The notes beneath the pieces are model-generated. The model was not told the DNA's origin. It did not search any database and saw nothing but the letters and a program-made list of their open reading frames with translations. The position numbers were made by a program, and so were the translations under genes. A stretch of DNA of 64,000 nucleotides from Prorocentrum cordatum (Eukaryota; Sar; Dinophyceae; Prorocentrales; Prorocentraceae), in assembly GCA_963575745.1 (NCBI GenBank), contig CAUYUJ010018638.1, forward strand, positions 479,001 through 543,000. The letters are read 5' to 3'. Each line of letters opens with the position of its first letter. Position 1 is the first letter of the stretch. Positions 10,073 to 22,408 of the stretch are shown piece after piece.

Positions 10073-11045
10073 AGGTCCGAGAAGGCATGCGTGGTTGGCA
10101 CCTGGAGCCACGCAGGCTGATTCCGATCTTCGGCCCCCCTCACCATTGTCCACTGAGTGTTCTTCATTTCCTGATCAATGCAACTCACTTGGAAACCGTT
10201 TCTGGATTGGCTGGTGGGTATACTCGAAGCGCCGTACATTTGAGTGCTACCAACGGTGCTGGCAGAAACCCGCTGGATCTGCCCGATGTGGCAGCACACT
10301 TGTGCGAGAAACCGCATACGAAACCCTGAGCGAGGTAGCGAGGGCGGCCATGGTTTGGTTCCCAACGTGGGTCTGTTACTATAGAAAGGGTCCGGAAACA
10401 CACGTTGAAACACATATTATGCCTATCTGTGCATATGCGATCTGGCAAATAGGGGCGGCATCAACGCGACGCCAATGGGCGTCGTGGACTCGAGCCTTTG
10501 GCAAGGAAGCACGAAACGCACGATTACCCATACCATGGAGTTCTGCAACCTGTCACTTTGTTCTGGGGGGGCACGGACACGCAGAACAATGTTCAGCTAA
10601 TCGTTAGCTGGCGCCCGCCTCGGATTCATGCCCCATCCCCCGCCGCCTCGCAATATCCCTTTGCTTCGGCCCACTCTCCTCATGCCCCTCCGATTACCCC
10701 TGATCTTTCATCATGCCCCCCATCCACACTGTCACCCCTCATGTGCCAATTCGTGTCGTTCCTCGTGGTCCTTCCCCGCCCGATTCGTTCCCCCATCGTC
10801 CACATGCTTGCCCTCCTTCCATCCTCTACGCCCTAGTGCACATCATGCCCCTCCTTCTGCCCCCCCCCGCCTCCCTCGCCCTCGTGATGCTGACGCCGAT
10901 CATGCAGCTCCTCCTGGGCCCGTTTCCTTCCCTCTCGTCCAGTTCCGCTCATCCTTGGCCCCTTGGCCACCCCTCCTATCGAACCCCTTCCTTCCCACAG
11001 CCCACCGTCCCCACCCCCCCGCGCCTTTGCATGCCCAGACTGCCC
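10073..11045. other. No gene recognised; pyrimidine-rich second half
   Basis: 10073-10614 has short open frames without known motifs. 10615-11045 is strongly C/T on the + strand (CCCC, CCTC and TCCT words) and looks non-coding. Confidence 0.4.
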
Positions 11046-11285
11046 CCTCCTGGACCAGCCGGGAGACCCGCGGAAACTCCCGCCCAGTGACCACTCCAGC
11101 GAGCGGCGCGCAACATATGCACAGCTGGAGACACGAACTGTGCATTTCGACCGCGTACGACGCCCCCCTGGACCAGCCGAAAGAGAAACGTGAAAGTCCC
11201 CGCCCAGTCAACACCACCTGCGAGGCGCACGCTCCGAATACACAAATGGGAACGAGATTTGTGTACACAGATCACACCACGATCT
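11046..11285 (+). repeat. Two direct copies of a 116-bp unit
   Basis: CCTGGACCAGCCG followed by an AGA(C/A)-rich stretch and CCGCCCAGT occurs at about 11052 and again at about 11168; the copies diverge by substitutions and end near CACA(G/A)... words. No protein is implied. Confidence 0.6.
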
Positions 11286-13070
11286 GTGTAAACAGCAGGC
11301 CCAAACACGAAAATACTCAGCTGAAAACACAAACTGTATAGACAGATCACACATTGATCTGTGCATTTCGAAAAAATGAACGCTTGCCACCTCGAGGGTG
11401 CCCCGACTTTGCCAACCCAGAACCGATGTCGACATGCCCACCTAGGGGGGAATCAAACACACACTTCCCCGGTTCAGGGCGCGCCCGTGGGAGCTGCAAA
11501 TACATGCTTCCCTGGCCTGAGGCGGCCGCTGCGAAACGCGGCACCAAAGCGGTCCCAATGGTCCGAAAACGCACCGAAAAAAAAACCTCGAAGGACCCCA
11601 AAGAATGCAGCGCAGCAATCCGAAAACACGAGAAGTGTCACATGCCATGGACCTCTTAACACTCAAAGCTCCACGCGTCGCGGGGGGACGGGCAAGGGGG
11701 CAAGGAGGCGGACCTTGCCGCTGGCACCTATAACTTACATGTTAGCGATACGTCTGTGCTCGGCGGCCGTGCCGCCCGCGTTTGGAATGCGCCCCGAACG
11801 CTCGCATTGTCAATCGCCTCTGTTTGGTTGCGCCGCTGTGCTCGGATATCGAAAAGGCGAGATACTGCTGATACGGGCACGCGGCACCAGGAACTGCACA
11901 TTTCGAACATGGATGGAAAACGAGGTAGGACGACGGACGGTGGAGCCGGGAGGCAAAGAGGAACGAGGAATAATGAGGGAGGTGGGAAGGGGCGCTCCCC
12001 GGCCCGAGCCGCGGACGCTTTCGACACCACCCAGGGGAGGGAAGAAAGGAAGGGGAACGGAGCAAGGGCAAGGACGACGACGGGAAGCAAACTGTCCTGG
12101 GTCCGCATATAGCCATATGCTTGCGGTTTGGGTGCGCGCGCTTTCTTCGAGGCGCTTCAAGCCCGACCCATACTGAATTCACTAATTCCTCCAAACTGTG
12201 TAAACACTCTGTCCCCTGTTCCCCCTCCTATACAACTGCCTCAGACCAGAGGGGCAGTGGATTCCAAGCCATGGCAACGCTTTTAAGGGTGCAACAGATT
12301 GTTGGCTGGCTGGTAGGCGCTCTCAATCCTTCTTGCAGGGCCTGGTAATGTTCAACACCACGCTTCTCATCGAACGGATTCTTCATAGAGACCCATACGA
12401 GTCATAGAAGGATGGAAACACGGTTCTGAAGGCCCCAGGCTTATCCTGCAACTCTTCCTCATCCAGCTCCTGCGGTTGTTCGTCCCTCTCGTGCTCATCC
12501 TTCTGAGTTCTATCATCCGTCTCGCCCTCCTCCCCCCCTGGATGCCTACCTCTGGCCCACGGTTCGCGCGCCTGGTGGATAATGCCCATTTGATTGTACA
12601 GCTCGACCTGGCTGCGGGCACGCGGTAGGGGGAGGGACGGACACAACCGACTCAGAGGCCAGCATCAAGCCGTACATGTCGGTCGGAAGAAGTGGGTAGA
12701 ACCATGAAATAGGAAGGCGTTGGGAGTAGATAGATGGGGTTTCCGCCCGCCCCCTGAAGAGGAGGGAAGAGGAAAAGCCCCTCGACTCTTGAAGTAATGG
12801 TAACTCACAAGGGGGTAATTGGGATGATGCGAAACAAGAAATCACACGTCCTCGCCCTCACACCCAACCGCCCTCCCACCGTCCCCCGTTGCGTCCCAAA
12901 TGTCCTCACCGTTCCCTCGCCACTTTCACCCACGTGTTTTCAACCCTTCATTATGACTATGATGTGCTCCCTCGCCCTCCGATCTTCAACCCTTAGTATG
13001 GTTATAATGTGCTCCGTCTCTGCCACCCAGCTTGCCGATCGCATCTCGATCCGCGACCTCCCGTCATACA
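11286..13070. other. No gene recognised
   Basis: Mixed sequence with several open frames up to about 270 codons, but composition is uneven, frames overlap on both strands and no family motif is visible. An unknown exon cannot be excluded. Confidence 0.35.
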
Positions 13071-13165
13071 GTGGAGGCCAGTCCACAAGAAACCTTCCAC
13101 AAGGAACTCCACCCTTCGACCCAGGACGTCCAAGGCGAACATCTGTAGCTCCCGCCCTGGCGACG
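13071..13165 (+). repeat. Dispersed repeat family F8, copy 1
   Basis: GTGGAGGCCAGTCCACAAG followed by AAACCTTCCACAAGGAA and CCCAGGACG. A second copy with the same order of words lies at 62791-62880, about 50 kb away. Confidence 0.65.
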
Positions 13166-13174
13166 AGCTCGGTC

Positions 13175-13870
13175 TGCCCAAGGCCTGGGCTCCCTCGCAG
13201 AGTTCGCCCGGAAGTGGCGTTCCCGCCTCGGCACGGCGTACAGTGTTCACTTGCCGAGTCTTGGCACCGTTTAACCGGACCCTATCCCCATGACGTGGCC
13301 TGGGCCCCAGTGGCCGATTGACCCCCTAGATGGGGATATAGGCCGTTCCCTTCGGGTTTCGAGGTGTGTCCCCAACTGGGGTGCAAGGATGCTGGGGGTA
13401 TGGATGGGGATGTGGATGGGGATGGGGATCGGTTAAACGATACCGAGAGTCGTTCGGGGCGGGTGACGTGTCGCCTTTGCCCAGAACTCCGTGCATATTT
13501 CCCCTCGAAGTGGCGTCCCCGCCCTGGCGCTGCGCATGTGTCGCCCACTGAATCGTGTAAACAGGCGGTGGAGGCGGGGCCGAGCGAGTAGGCCAAATGC
13601 TGCTCTTGCTGGAACACCACGAAGCTTGTGCTTGAGAGTGGGTGGGTGCACCCTGTCGGAGCGGCGCATGATGAGTATCGTTTAACCGACCCCCATCTAC
13701 AGCGGCGTGGCTTGGGCCCCACTGGTCGATGTACCCCCCTAGATGGGGACATAACAGGTCGTTCCCCTCGAGCTTCGAGGGGTGTGTCCCCAACTTGGGT
13801 GGCAATCTGGCGGGGGTCTCAAAGGGGGATGGGGATGGGGATTGGTTAAACGATGCCCACACGATTCGTC
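13175..13870. repeat. Imperfect duplicated block with inverted GTTAAACGAT motifs
   Basis: Two related blocks (about 13175-13440 and 13476-13860) share CCTAGATGGGGA, TTCGAGG(GG)TGTGTCCCCAAC and GGGGATGGGGAT(C/T)GGTTAAACGAT. The motif also occurs inverted (GTATCGTTTAACCGACCCC near 13677; CACCGTTTAACCGGACCC near 13265), so the region holds inverted as well as direct copies. Overlapping frames on both strands are products of the repetition. Confidence 0.65.
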
Positions 13871-14042
13871 TTCGCCGCGCCCATCGGAAGGTTGGCCGAC
13901 CCGGGGGGGGGCACCGAGCGCCGTAGCTCTCCCCGTTCCCGGCCGTGCGCGGTCCTCGGTGTGTCCCCTCGCCAGGGCTGTCGGAGGCGGGACTGCGCGC
14001 GAACGCCTCCGTTCGCCAGGCGGGAGCGCCAGTTCGAAAACT

Positions 14043-14182
14043 GAGTCCGGCAGGTCCCTGTCTGGAAGAAAAATGGAAAATCACCCTGACAAGATTCAAA
14101 AATAGTCAAGTCAAGACATCGTCTCCAGAATATTGTTTGACTATCTTAGAACATTCCCCCTTTAGATGGACACACCCGACTC
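14043..14182 (+). mobile_element. AT-rich MITE-like family F2, copy 2
   Basis: 140-bp element with divergent ends GAGTCCGGCAGGTCC and GGACACACCCGACTC and an AT-rich core containing CATCGTCTCCAGAATATTG. The core is much richer in A/T than the surroundings and carries the same landmarks as the 28.9-kb copy. Confidence 0.75.
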
Positions 14183-15740
14183 TATGCAAAAATGAAATTA
14201 GGGGAATCGGCAGGGCCCCCAGACTCGTTCGACCTTGCTAGCTTGAGCCATGGCTCCAGAAGTGCGGGCGAAGTGGATGCGACCGAACGTTGGCCACCTT
14301 TGCACAAGGCAACGCGGGTCTCGTGGATCAGGGGTCAGGCGGGCATTGCGAAGCGCGGGGCCAGCACAGTGTCATCGCAACTAGGCAGTGCTGAGTCAAA
14401 CGATGGCCCAATATCATAGCAAAGCGACGGAGGGAAAATACATGATAAACAGTCAGGGCGAGGAAAGCTGGGTGGCCAATGGACCCCAATAGAACCAGAG
14501 CAGGCCGACCGAGTGGCATGCCTACTGGGCCCAACAGGGGCAGTGTATGCGAAGACTGTGTGAGAATCTCGACGCGCTTGGATACGGGCAACTTGCACGC
14601 TGGCGGCCTTCTTGTATCGCAAGACACACCCACAAACGTAAACGCATGCGGCGGTGGACCGTGAACCAGGGGGCCCGACAAGCACATGAATGATCGTTCC
14701 GACACCACTCGCTAAACATGCGATACAATCAGCCCAGGAGACTCAGATGGCCAATGACATGAGAGGCCGCGCTAAGCAATCTGGAGCAACATGTCGCCCG
14801 CTCCGGGAGTGTGCCGTTACTATCTGTTGCAGCTGTGGCTGTCTGCCACAATGCCCAGCTCCCAAACACAGAAATGGGGCGACTGGACGGCCTACTAAGA
14901 ACCCCCCCCCCCAGTGGGAATGGAGGGCAAACTGGGGCCTTCGGGTTGGATTGTGGTGGCCTGGTGGGTGGTGATGAGGAGCACCCGGTTGGCTCTTCAC
15001 AAGAACACGGGGCAGAAGGAGGACAAGCCCGCTACGACTGCTTGCGAGTTGATGCCGCCATCGACTCGGGGCCGCCATTTCGATCCGCATCGAGCTGCCG
15101 TGCCACAGAATTGCTCAGGGGAGAGCGATCAGGAGGAGGAAGAAGTGGAGGAGGGGTGGGATCACCTCAATAACTCCCGAATTGCTAAGCGCAGAAACGA
15201 GAGAGCCGATATAAGCAAAGAGCAATGATGGCGTGACCAGCAACAGATGCTGTACAGGCGCTTCCCCGGCAGCTTCCTGCCCCATACGAATCTGCAGACC
15301 CCGCCCCACGAAGCGATCTGGGAGAGGGAGAGCAAAAGAGGGACCGCATTGGATCTGCGGAATTTGACGTGCATGAATTATTCCGCTCAGGTGGCTCTAG
15401 GTTTCCGCTGGGTGCGGGGGCACATGGACTAGGCAATACGTTCAAACGATGTTACTGCGTCATGTATTCCAGCTCTAAATGCTAAACGACTTCGCAAAAA
15501 AACAACTCTAATACGATACTGAACCTGAAAGAGTAATAGATCAATGTGGTCCACTATGCGTGCCCTGGCTGTTCTATTCTACACTACTCCACTCTACCCT
15601 TCTCTGAACTTCTACTCCGAGCTACCCCTCCTCCAGCTCACACTATTCCGTAAGCACCCTCGCACGATTGTGCCTCTTGGATTACCAGATGCGGGTCGCG
15701 TGAGACAGAGGAGACGCTGCGCGCGAAACTCTGCGGTTGT
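14183..15740. other. No gene recognised
   Basis: Unremarkable mixed sequence; short open frames only. A palindromic CTTGAGCCATGGCTC at 14242-14256 superficially resembles a spliced leader but is not accepted as one. Confidence 0.35.
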
Positions 15741-15799
15741 TGCAATATTCGGCAGTGCGGACAGGGTCATATCACGGTAGCCATCTCTATCATCGTTAT

Positions 15800-16005
15800 C
15801 TGAATGCGTGCTGTAATGGTCATGATGGTCATGCTTGTCACAAAATTTGGCACGTGTATTCCAGTCAAGTGGTAACGAGCAATACGATGGGCAATTCGAT
15901 TACCATGGTAACGGTGGTCATTATGACGATGAAGATGTTGATCATGGTCATGGTGGGCATCATAATGACAATGATGGTGATGATCATCATGATGATGACT
16001 ACTCG
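15800..16005 (+). repeat. ATGGTCATGATG imperfect microsatellite
   Basis: Degenerate ATG/GTC/ATC triplets and hexamers over about 200 bp. Confidence 0.8.
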
Positions 16006-17750
16006 CCCCCCTATACCACCTCTAGACGTGTACAGAAGACGTGATGTCGGTTCAACGGGGCTGGACTTGGGGTTCTACCTTTTCCACTCATCATACCAGA
16101 TTGGGGATTCTACCAAGTAGGACGAAGACCTGCCCCCCACGCCCAAAGTCCCGCCCCAGGTCATTTCAAGTCGCAGACCATACTCATGATCGATCGAAAT
16201 GTTCAATGGCCCTTGACCGTATCTGCTGTACGCGCAGACGCTGCTTGAGGAAGATTAGCAAACATAGACTGTGTTTAACGAAGGGCCACGATATCCACCG
16301 TTCTGCAATTGGTGTTTCGAGGTGGATGCGCTTTGGGGGAGTCCTCGGAGAAGCGGTCGAGGTCGAGAAGACCTCCCTCTACACCTCCCTCTGGGCAACT
16401 TCTTCTTATGATTATTCTTCTCCCATGTGCACGGCACCCAGACGAATGATACTTCCCCTGTAGCAGAATCACTTGGTGAGCGTTTTTTTTCGGCGTTTCG
16501 ACATTGGGCGGAAGGGGGGGGAGGGGGGGGGGGTTGGCTCCAGACCTCTGCTGGATGCGACTGTTTGGAACAGGGCGTCCATTTTTGGGGAGGCTCCACC
16601 TGCTCGAAACAGGCGCCAAAAAACATCACTTGTAGAACCTCCGTTTCAACATCCTGCGTCACACCTCCGTCACGATCACGAATACGCACTATGACCAAAG
16701 CAGATGCGTCGCAAGTTCGTGCACAAGACTGTGCGGATGGTTGCGTCGAGCTGCTGGCTGAAATGCTAGACGGAAACTGTTGCACAGCAAGCTCGAGAAC
16801 TAAGCGACAGCTAACAAGACAACAACCATTTGCGTCCTCGGTCTCGTTCTCGTCGTCCTCGGCTGTGATGGTCATGACCTGGCCAAACTCCCGTGGATCA
16901 AATGGAGCACTCTGAACGTGCTCGGCACACCGCGAGCGGTCTCCAATACTCTTGATGAGATAGATGGATGCACATGGACCTCTGCCGCCGTGGAAACGAC
17001 AGCGCCCGCCCCACGAGCAGATGTCGTGGTTGTTCGAAGGGGGTCCAGAACATTCAGCGCCTGCGGTAGCGTCGGCGTTTCGGTCGCGAGGAGAGGTCCG
17101 AACCCTGAATTCGCAGGCTGCGCTCGCGAGGGCGGGCACAGAGAGGGCCCCTTCGCCGGAGGCCGATGCACGTGCGGGTCCCCGACTGCTTCGGGGTCGG
17201 CCAAGAGGGGGGCGCAAATCGTGGCCGGCGGCGTGTGCGTGGCCCAGGGGGGGGGCCAGGGACGTACAGGGCAGCTTCTGATACATAGGATGTTTAAACG
17301 TGTATGATTAATGTATGAATACATGTATGCACGAACTCATCGTTGCTTTTACTACTAAATCCCTGCATTTCGAATACATGATCCGCACGCGGAGCATGTT
17401 TTTTTTTTGTGACAAAACAAAAAGAAAAAAAACGGCACTGTACTGAAACGAGAAGCGGCGCCGTGAAATCTGGGGGGGCACCGTGGCCCCCGCCATGATG
17501 TCCGCCCCCGCCTAAGTCATCAATCCCCCCCCCCCTTGGCCGCCCCCGACGGTCGAAGTTTTCCGCTCTGCTCCGGGACGGCCTCCTGCTGCCGCAGAGG
17601 AGGGGGGGCTGCCGAGACTGCGCGGGAGGCCCGGGAGGCGCGCCCCCGGCGGGCGGGCAGACCCGACGGGCGGCTGCGGGACCCCCTGGGAAACCCCCAC
17701 GGAGGGCTCACGAGCGGCCTTCCCGGGGCCTCCCAGGCCTCGAACTTGGA
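16006..17750. other. No gene recognised; weak coding candidate on the minus strand
   Basis: A minus-strand frame (16255-17286) includes a stretch of mixed, non-repetitive composition near 16620-16930 (for example FGQVMTITAEDDENETED and SALVIVRIRDRDGG) that could be an exon, but no family is recognised and the flanks look random. G and T homopolymer-like runs occur at 16508-16531 and 17398-17409. Confidence 0.25.
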
Positions 17751-17752
17751 CG

Positions 17753-17856
17753 CCCGAGTTATCCGGGGTAACTCGGGTCCGGGGTAACTCGGGTTTGGGT
17801 TCCCGAAAAACGAACCCGAGTTAGCCCTGACCCGAGTTACCCCTGATGATTCGGGG
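17753..17856. mobile_element. Foldback family F4, copy 1
   Basis: 104-bp near-palindrome. The left arm (CCCGAGTTATCCGGGGTAAC, CTCGGGTCCGGGG, TAACTCGGGTTTGGGTTC) pairs with the right arm (GAACCCGAGTTAGCC, CTGACCCGAGTTACC, CCTGATGATTCGGGG) around a CCGAAAAAC loop. Two further copies lie in tandem at 30661-30876. Confidence 0.88.
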
Positions 17857-18030
17857 CTCTGACGAACCGTCTCTCTGAAGGCGCAGGCGGCCCTGCGAGG
17901 CAGAGGGCCCGTAAAGCGTGAAGCACTTCTGGATGGCCCAGACCCCCCGTTTCGCAGGCGCCCCTGGGCGCCGGCGGATGCCGCTGGGCGCTGCTGGGGT
18001 GTGCCCCGAGAAGCTCCCAGGAGGGTCGAG

Positions 18031-18500
18031 GAGGCCTCTAAGACAGGCCAAGAGCTTTCCAAGACGTCCCCGATTGCCTCAAGACGGCAACATATGCCCC
18101 CGAAACGCTCCAAGAGAGCTCCAAGAAGAGTCCACAAGAAGGCCCCAACAACCAAACCTCTCAGTGTCTAAGACGGCCTAAGAGGCCCCCAAGATCGCCG
18201 CAAGAATGGCCCCAGAGGGCCCCACAACGGCCCAAGAGGGTCCCAAGGCGGCCCAAGATGCTTCCAAGACGGCCCAAGAGGCCCCCGAGACGGTTCCAAG
18301 AGGGAGCCCATACGGAGAACCCGAACAGACATTTCGAGCCCTCGCGCTCAAAAGGCCCGAAGAGGCCCGCAAGAGGCCCCAAGAGGCCCCTAAGAGGCCG
18401 CCGAGAGGCCCCCAAGAGGCTCCCAAACTGTCCCCAAGAAGCTACAGAATTGTCCCCAAGAGGCCCCCGAGAGCGCTCCGAAGAGACCCCAGGAAGCAGA
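18031..18500 (+). repeat. CCAAGAGGCCCCCAAGAGGC array
   Basis: Roughly 470 bp of 9-12 bp words (CCAAGACGGCC, CCCAAGAGGCC, CCAAGAAG). Same + strand orientation as most other arrays of this type. Confidence 0.85.
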
Positions 18501-18754
18501 CCTGAGCCCTCTGACCCACAATCCAGACTCGGTGGCGGGATGGGCCGAAGGTATTTTGTATACATTCGGTTCCAGAACTTTCACGAAATCTAAATTTCTA
18601 ATATGATAGGGCTCCCCATGCGGGTGGACGCGCGGAAACCGATCTGAAGACTCTTCTCTCAAACAAGCAAAATGGCCGAGATGGGATTAGTGAGAGTTTG
18701 ACCTACTGGAACTGCCGCTGATCGACGCCCCTTGATCCACGACTCCGCATCCTT

Positions 18755-18812
18755 GATCTTCCTCCTCCTCCTTTTCCTTCTCCTCCTCCTCCTCTTCCTT
18801 CTCCTCCTCGCG
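18755..18812 (+). repeat. TCC/TTC microsatellite
   Basis: Short run of CCTCCTCCT and TTCTCCT units. Confidence 0.85.
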
Positions 18813-19876
18813 CAGCCACCGAGACCTGCGAGGCCGGGATTTATCCAGAACCACCACCCGTGGTTTCCGTCTTCGGGGACGGCAAGCTGGGGGTATGGAT
18901 CTACTCGGGCCCTGGGGGGACCGCATAGACGCATATACCCACGTCCCCCCCTCTGCCGAGGTCTCCGAAGATCGGTCCCCCAGGCGGTGCTTACGAGTGC
19001 AACAAGTCCCGCGCCGCGGCCACAGCAACGCCCGTCGCTGCTCGTGGGTCCGCCGCCTGATCCCAGCAGCCTGTGCTGCGCGGCGACGAGGGAGGGAGAG
19101 AGGGAACGAGAAGGAAGCAGCCGACCGCGAGCGCGCAGGCGGGAGGCCAGGGCGGGCGGGCAGGCAGGACAGGACAGAGCAGGTGGCCACATGTGAATCC
19201 TACCCTACCCCCAGCCCCTAAGATTTCTCAGGAAGTGTGGGGGCCCACTCCCCTCTGGAGCTCCCGAACGAAGTGAACCCCCCACCCCCCGCCCTGAGGA
19301 ATCGTGGGGGGTGGGGGTAAGGCTTCACATGTGGCCACCGACACAGGGCACACGCCCTGGGAACCCCGACCCCCGACGTCATGTGTTTCATGGCGCGACT
19401 CCCAGAGGTCCGGACCCACCCCGGGGCCGGCTTCTCATCCCGAGTTGTTTTTTGACGCTCCCGGAGCCCAGTGAGGGCTCCCAGAGACCGAAAATAGCGA
19501 AACGCCTCCGCTCGTGATCTGGGGAACGGAGGGCTCGAGAGACCGAAATTGTTCTTCGCGACCTGGGGACGGAGGGAACACGCCCCGGGAAGCAGCCCTC
19601 CGCCGAGCACCCCCGCTGTCCCGCTCGCACGCCCGCCGCCCAGGACGCCGCCAGCCCCGGGCGGGCGCCCTCCGCTCTGGGACGCAGCAGGACGCGCGAG
19701 CCCGCCGACGCTCCGCGAGGCACGAGCTGGAGTGCCCTCAGGTCCAGCGTGGTCACTCCTCAGCCCTCAGCCCGCAGTGCGAGCCCCAAGACTATACACC
19801 GCCACCTCCTCCACTCTCCCCTCCCTCCTCCGCTCCTCCTCGTCTCTCCCTCCTCCGTGGGAGCGGGAGGGAGTGA
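18813..19876. other. No gene recognised
   Basis: GC-rich sequence with overlapping frames on both strands and no recognisable domain. 19366-19385 holds GACCCCCGACGTCATG, which recurs at 41981-41999. Confidence 0.35.
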
Positions 19877-20125
19877 GGGTGGTGGTGGTGGTGGTGGTGG
19901 TGGTGGTGGTGGTGGTGGTGGTGGTGGTGGTGGTGGTGGTGGTGGTGGTGGTGGTGTGGTGGTGGTGGTGGTGGTGTGGTGGTGGGGTGGTGTGGTGGTG
20001 TGGTGGTGGTGTGGTGGTGGGTGGTGGTGGTGGTGTGGTGGTGGTGGTGGTGGTGGTGGTGGTGGTAGTGGTAGTGGTGGTGGTGGTGGTGGTGGTGGTG
20101 GTGGTGGTGGTGGTGGTGGTGGTGG
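19877..20125 (+). repeat. TGG microsatellite, about 250 bp
   Basis: Nearly pure (GGT)n with occasional single-base phase changes (GTGTGG). The opposite strand is (ACC)n. Spurious poly-Val, poly-Gly, poly-Trp and poly-His frames span it. Confidence 0.97.
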
Positions 20126-20282
20126 ATTTTTGGGACCCGCACTCAGTCCTCAGGACTGAGCATCACGGTATTGCGGGGCCCGGACCTAAAGAGTCTCAAA
20201 TCTTCCGACGTTCCCAGCGTGCCTCCCGCGGTTCCCCGGCGCTTCCCGTATTGCTTTTTCGAAGCCTTGGTGGTGCGCACAA

Positions 20283-20423
20283 GGGGGTGGAGGGAGGGGG
20301 AGGGCTTCTTAGAAGGAGGCTGCTTCTTAGAAGGCGCCGGCCTTACATCTATAGAGAAGGCCCGCGCCTTCTGAGAAGCAGGGGTGCTTCTAAGAAGCCC
20401 TCCCCCCTCCCCCCACCCCCCCC
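20283..20423. mobile_element. Foldback family F6, copy 1
   Basis: 141-bp element with arms of about 60 bp. Left: GGGGGTGGAGGGAGGGGGAG, GGCTTCTTAGAAG, GCTTCTTAGAAGGCGC. Right: the inverse (GCGCCTTCTGAGAAGC, GCTTCTAAGAAGCCC, TCCCCCCTCCCCCCACCCCC). The CTTCT-N-AGAAG sub-palindrome occurs four times. Related copies lie at 37852-38023 and 38259-38441. Confidence 0.9.
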
Positions 20424-20674
20424 TGCGGGTGGCTGAAATCCACGAGCGCCCCCCACATGGACCAAGAAGGACACCGAGAGGCTTCTGACCTACAACCCAT
20501 GCACCGTGGCGGCATGAAGGCCAGTAGATCCGCCGCCCCCCGTTGGCTTGCAACAGGGGTGCCTGGCGTGCTGGATCTCTGGATGGTTCGGTTCTGTTAG
20601 AACTCCCAGTGGGGTCTTGGCCCAATCCGCCTGCCACCAGTGAAGCCAGAGAAAAGTAGTTCTCCCGTGGCCCA

Positions 20675-21300
20675 ATCGCGTCCAAGACGACCAAGACGGT
20701 CCAAGATGGCTTCCAAGACGCCTCCTGAATGGCTTCCAAGATGGCTTCCAAGACGCCTCCAAGACGGTTCAAGATTGGCCCAAGATGGACTCCATGAAAC
20801 CCCAAATGACATGACATTGACCCAGAGGCCTCCAAATCGGCCCAAGAGGCCTTCAGGAGGAACTCCAGGAAGGCCCGAAGAGACCCAAGCCATCGATTGC
20901 CCTTGCGTTTTGGCAGGATTCTGGCGTTTGCTCATTTCCAGCTTTCACATTGTCCAAGACGGCTCCAGAGGCCACCGGGATGACCTCAAGAGCGCCTGAG
21001 AGGGCTCCGAGATGGCCATTTGACGGCTAAACAGGCCTCCAAGACAGCCCCCAGACTACCCAGGAGACCTCTAAGACGCCCAAGATGGCCTCCAAGACGG
21101 CCCTAAAGCGCCCCAAGAGGGCCGTAAGTCGGCCCAGAGAGGCCCCCAAGACGGCTTCCGACGGGCCAGGAACGCCCCCAGACGGCCAAAGGGTCTCCCA
21201 AGGAGTCTCCAAGGCCCCCAAGAGGCCCAAGGAGGCCTCCGAGAGGCCTCCAAGAGACCCCCAGGAGGCCCCGAGACTGCCCCAAAGGCTCCGAAGAGTC
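20675..21300 (+). repeat. CCAAGATGGCTT / CCAAGAGGCC array
   Basis: Two stretches (20675-20880 with CCAAGATGGCTTCCAAGACG words, 20950-21300 with CCCAAGAGGCC words) on the + strand, running directly into a TCC microsatellite. Confidence 0.82.
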
Positions 21301-21476
21301 CTCCTCCTCCTCACCTCCTCCTCCGCCTCCCCCTCCCCCTCCTCCTCCTTCTCCTCCTCCTCCTCCTCATCCTCCTCATCGTTATCTTCCTTTTCCTCCT
21401 CCCCCTCCTCCTCCTCCTCCTCTTCCTCCTCCTCCTCCTCTTCCTCCTTGTTCCTCTCGTCCTCTTCCTCTTCCTT
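21300..21476 (+). repeat. TCC microsatellite
   Basis: (TCC)n with TTC, ATC and CTT interruptions. Poly-Ser and poly-Glu frames across it are rejected as genes. Confidence 0.95.
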
Positions 21477-22256
21477 CCCTCTAGTGTTTCCCGAAGGGCT
21501 CCCACAGCAGCTGGGGGTGGACACAGTCCGATAGCGTGGTCGAGCTCTGACCACACGTTCGGCCGCAGAGGCGCGTCCAAAGGCAGGGGGCGGCGGTGAT
21601 TCGCCGCAGGCGGATTCGATACTATTCGCGTCCCTGGGAGGGACATGTCCGAACCGAACATAGTCAAGCATCTTGCATGTGGTCTTTACCCAGGCAGTAT
21701 GGCCAGAAAGCGCCCGCAAGCCAGCATACAAAACATAATGTCTATGATTGCGCGCGTCGCCGCCTGGGGGGGCGACGCACACACTGTATACAGTTGTGTA
21801 TGTGTATATGTACGCACAAATATGTATTTTGTACACATATATGTATGTATATCTGTTATAGATATATGTGTGCTTGGGTGATGCCTTCGCTTATCGGTCG
21901 GCCCTCAGCCGTCGAGCCCTGGTCCCGAAGCTCCCTCCGCTGACCCAGAAGCTGCTCTCCCGGGTCTTCGCGCGGCTCAGGTACTTCATCAAGCTCTGCC
22001 CCCCGCGCCTAGGCAGGGGCTTCGGCGGCGCCGGGGAGGAGCGCGAGGAGGAGAACACTCCGGGGGGGAGGCAGACGAGAACGGCGAAGCAGAGGGGACT
22101 GTTGGATCGGGCAAGTGCAAGACTCGAGCTCGGGAAACTCATATTTATTTCCTCCATGGGGCCGTCAACTGAAGCAAGGAGCTGGTCTACGCGAACTTCC
22201 GCCGCAGGCGCCTGACAGAAACTGGGCCGTCAGAGCGTCTAACAAAAAAATCCGGG
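21477..22256. other. No gene recognised; TATG/TGTA-rich patch
   Basis: 21780-21880 is rich in GTATATGTA words, unusual for this GC-rich window. A + frame from 21868 begins with a mixed-composition stretch but matches no family I can name. Confidence 0.35.
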
Positions 22257-22408
22257 ATGTACTGACCGGGTCGATCCAAACCCGGGTCAGTCAGGCATTG
22301 CAGGATCCGGCAAAATCTTACAAAACCCTGCAGGATACCGCTCCCAAGCCGGGTTCGTGCGACCCTGGCTCTGCAGGATCCTGCGAGATCCGGCGCTCTG
22401 GCTGACTC
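22257..22408 (+). repeat. Dispersed repeat family F7, copy 1
   Basis: Shares ATCCAAACCCGGGTCAG near its left end and GCAGGATCCTGC...GATCCGG...CTGGCTGAC at its right end with 57377-57575. The interior differs, so the family may be a terminal-repeat element with a variable core. Confidence 0.65.

Noticed and set aside
14242-14257. Leader-like CTTGAGCCATGGCTCC
   Set aside because: The central T/A run and the CCGTAG part are missing; it is a short palindrome that fits only half the leader.
15774-15790. Leader-like ACGGTAGCCATCTCT
   Set aside because: Only GTAGCCAT is shared; no GGCTCAAG follows and no gene lies downstream.
19749-20159. Poly-Val/Gly/His frames across the TGG tract
   Set aside because: Pure microsatellite translation in several phases and on both strands.
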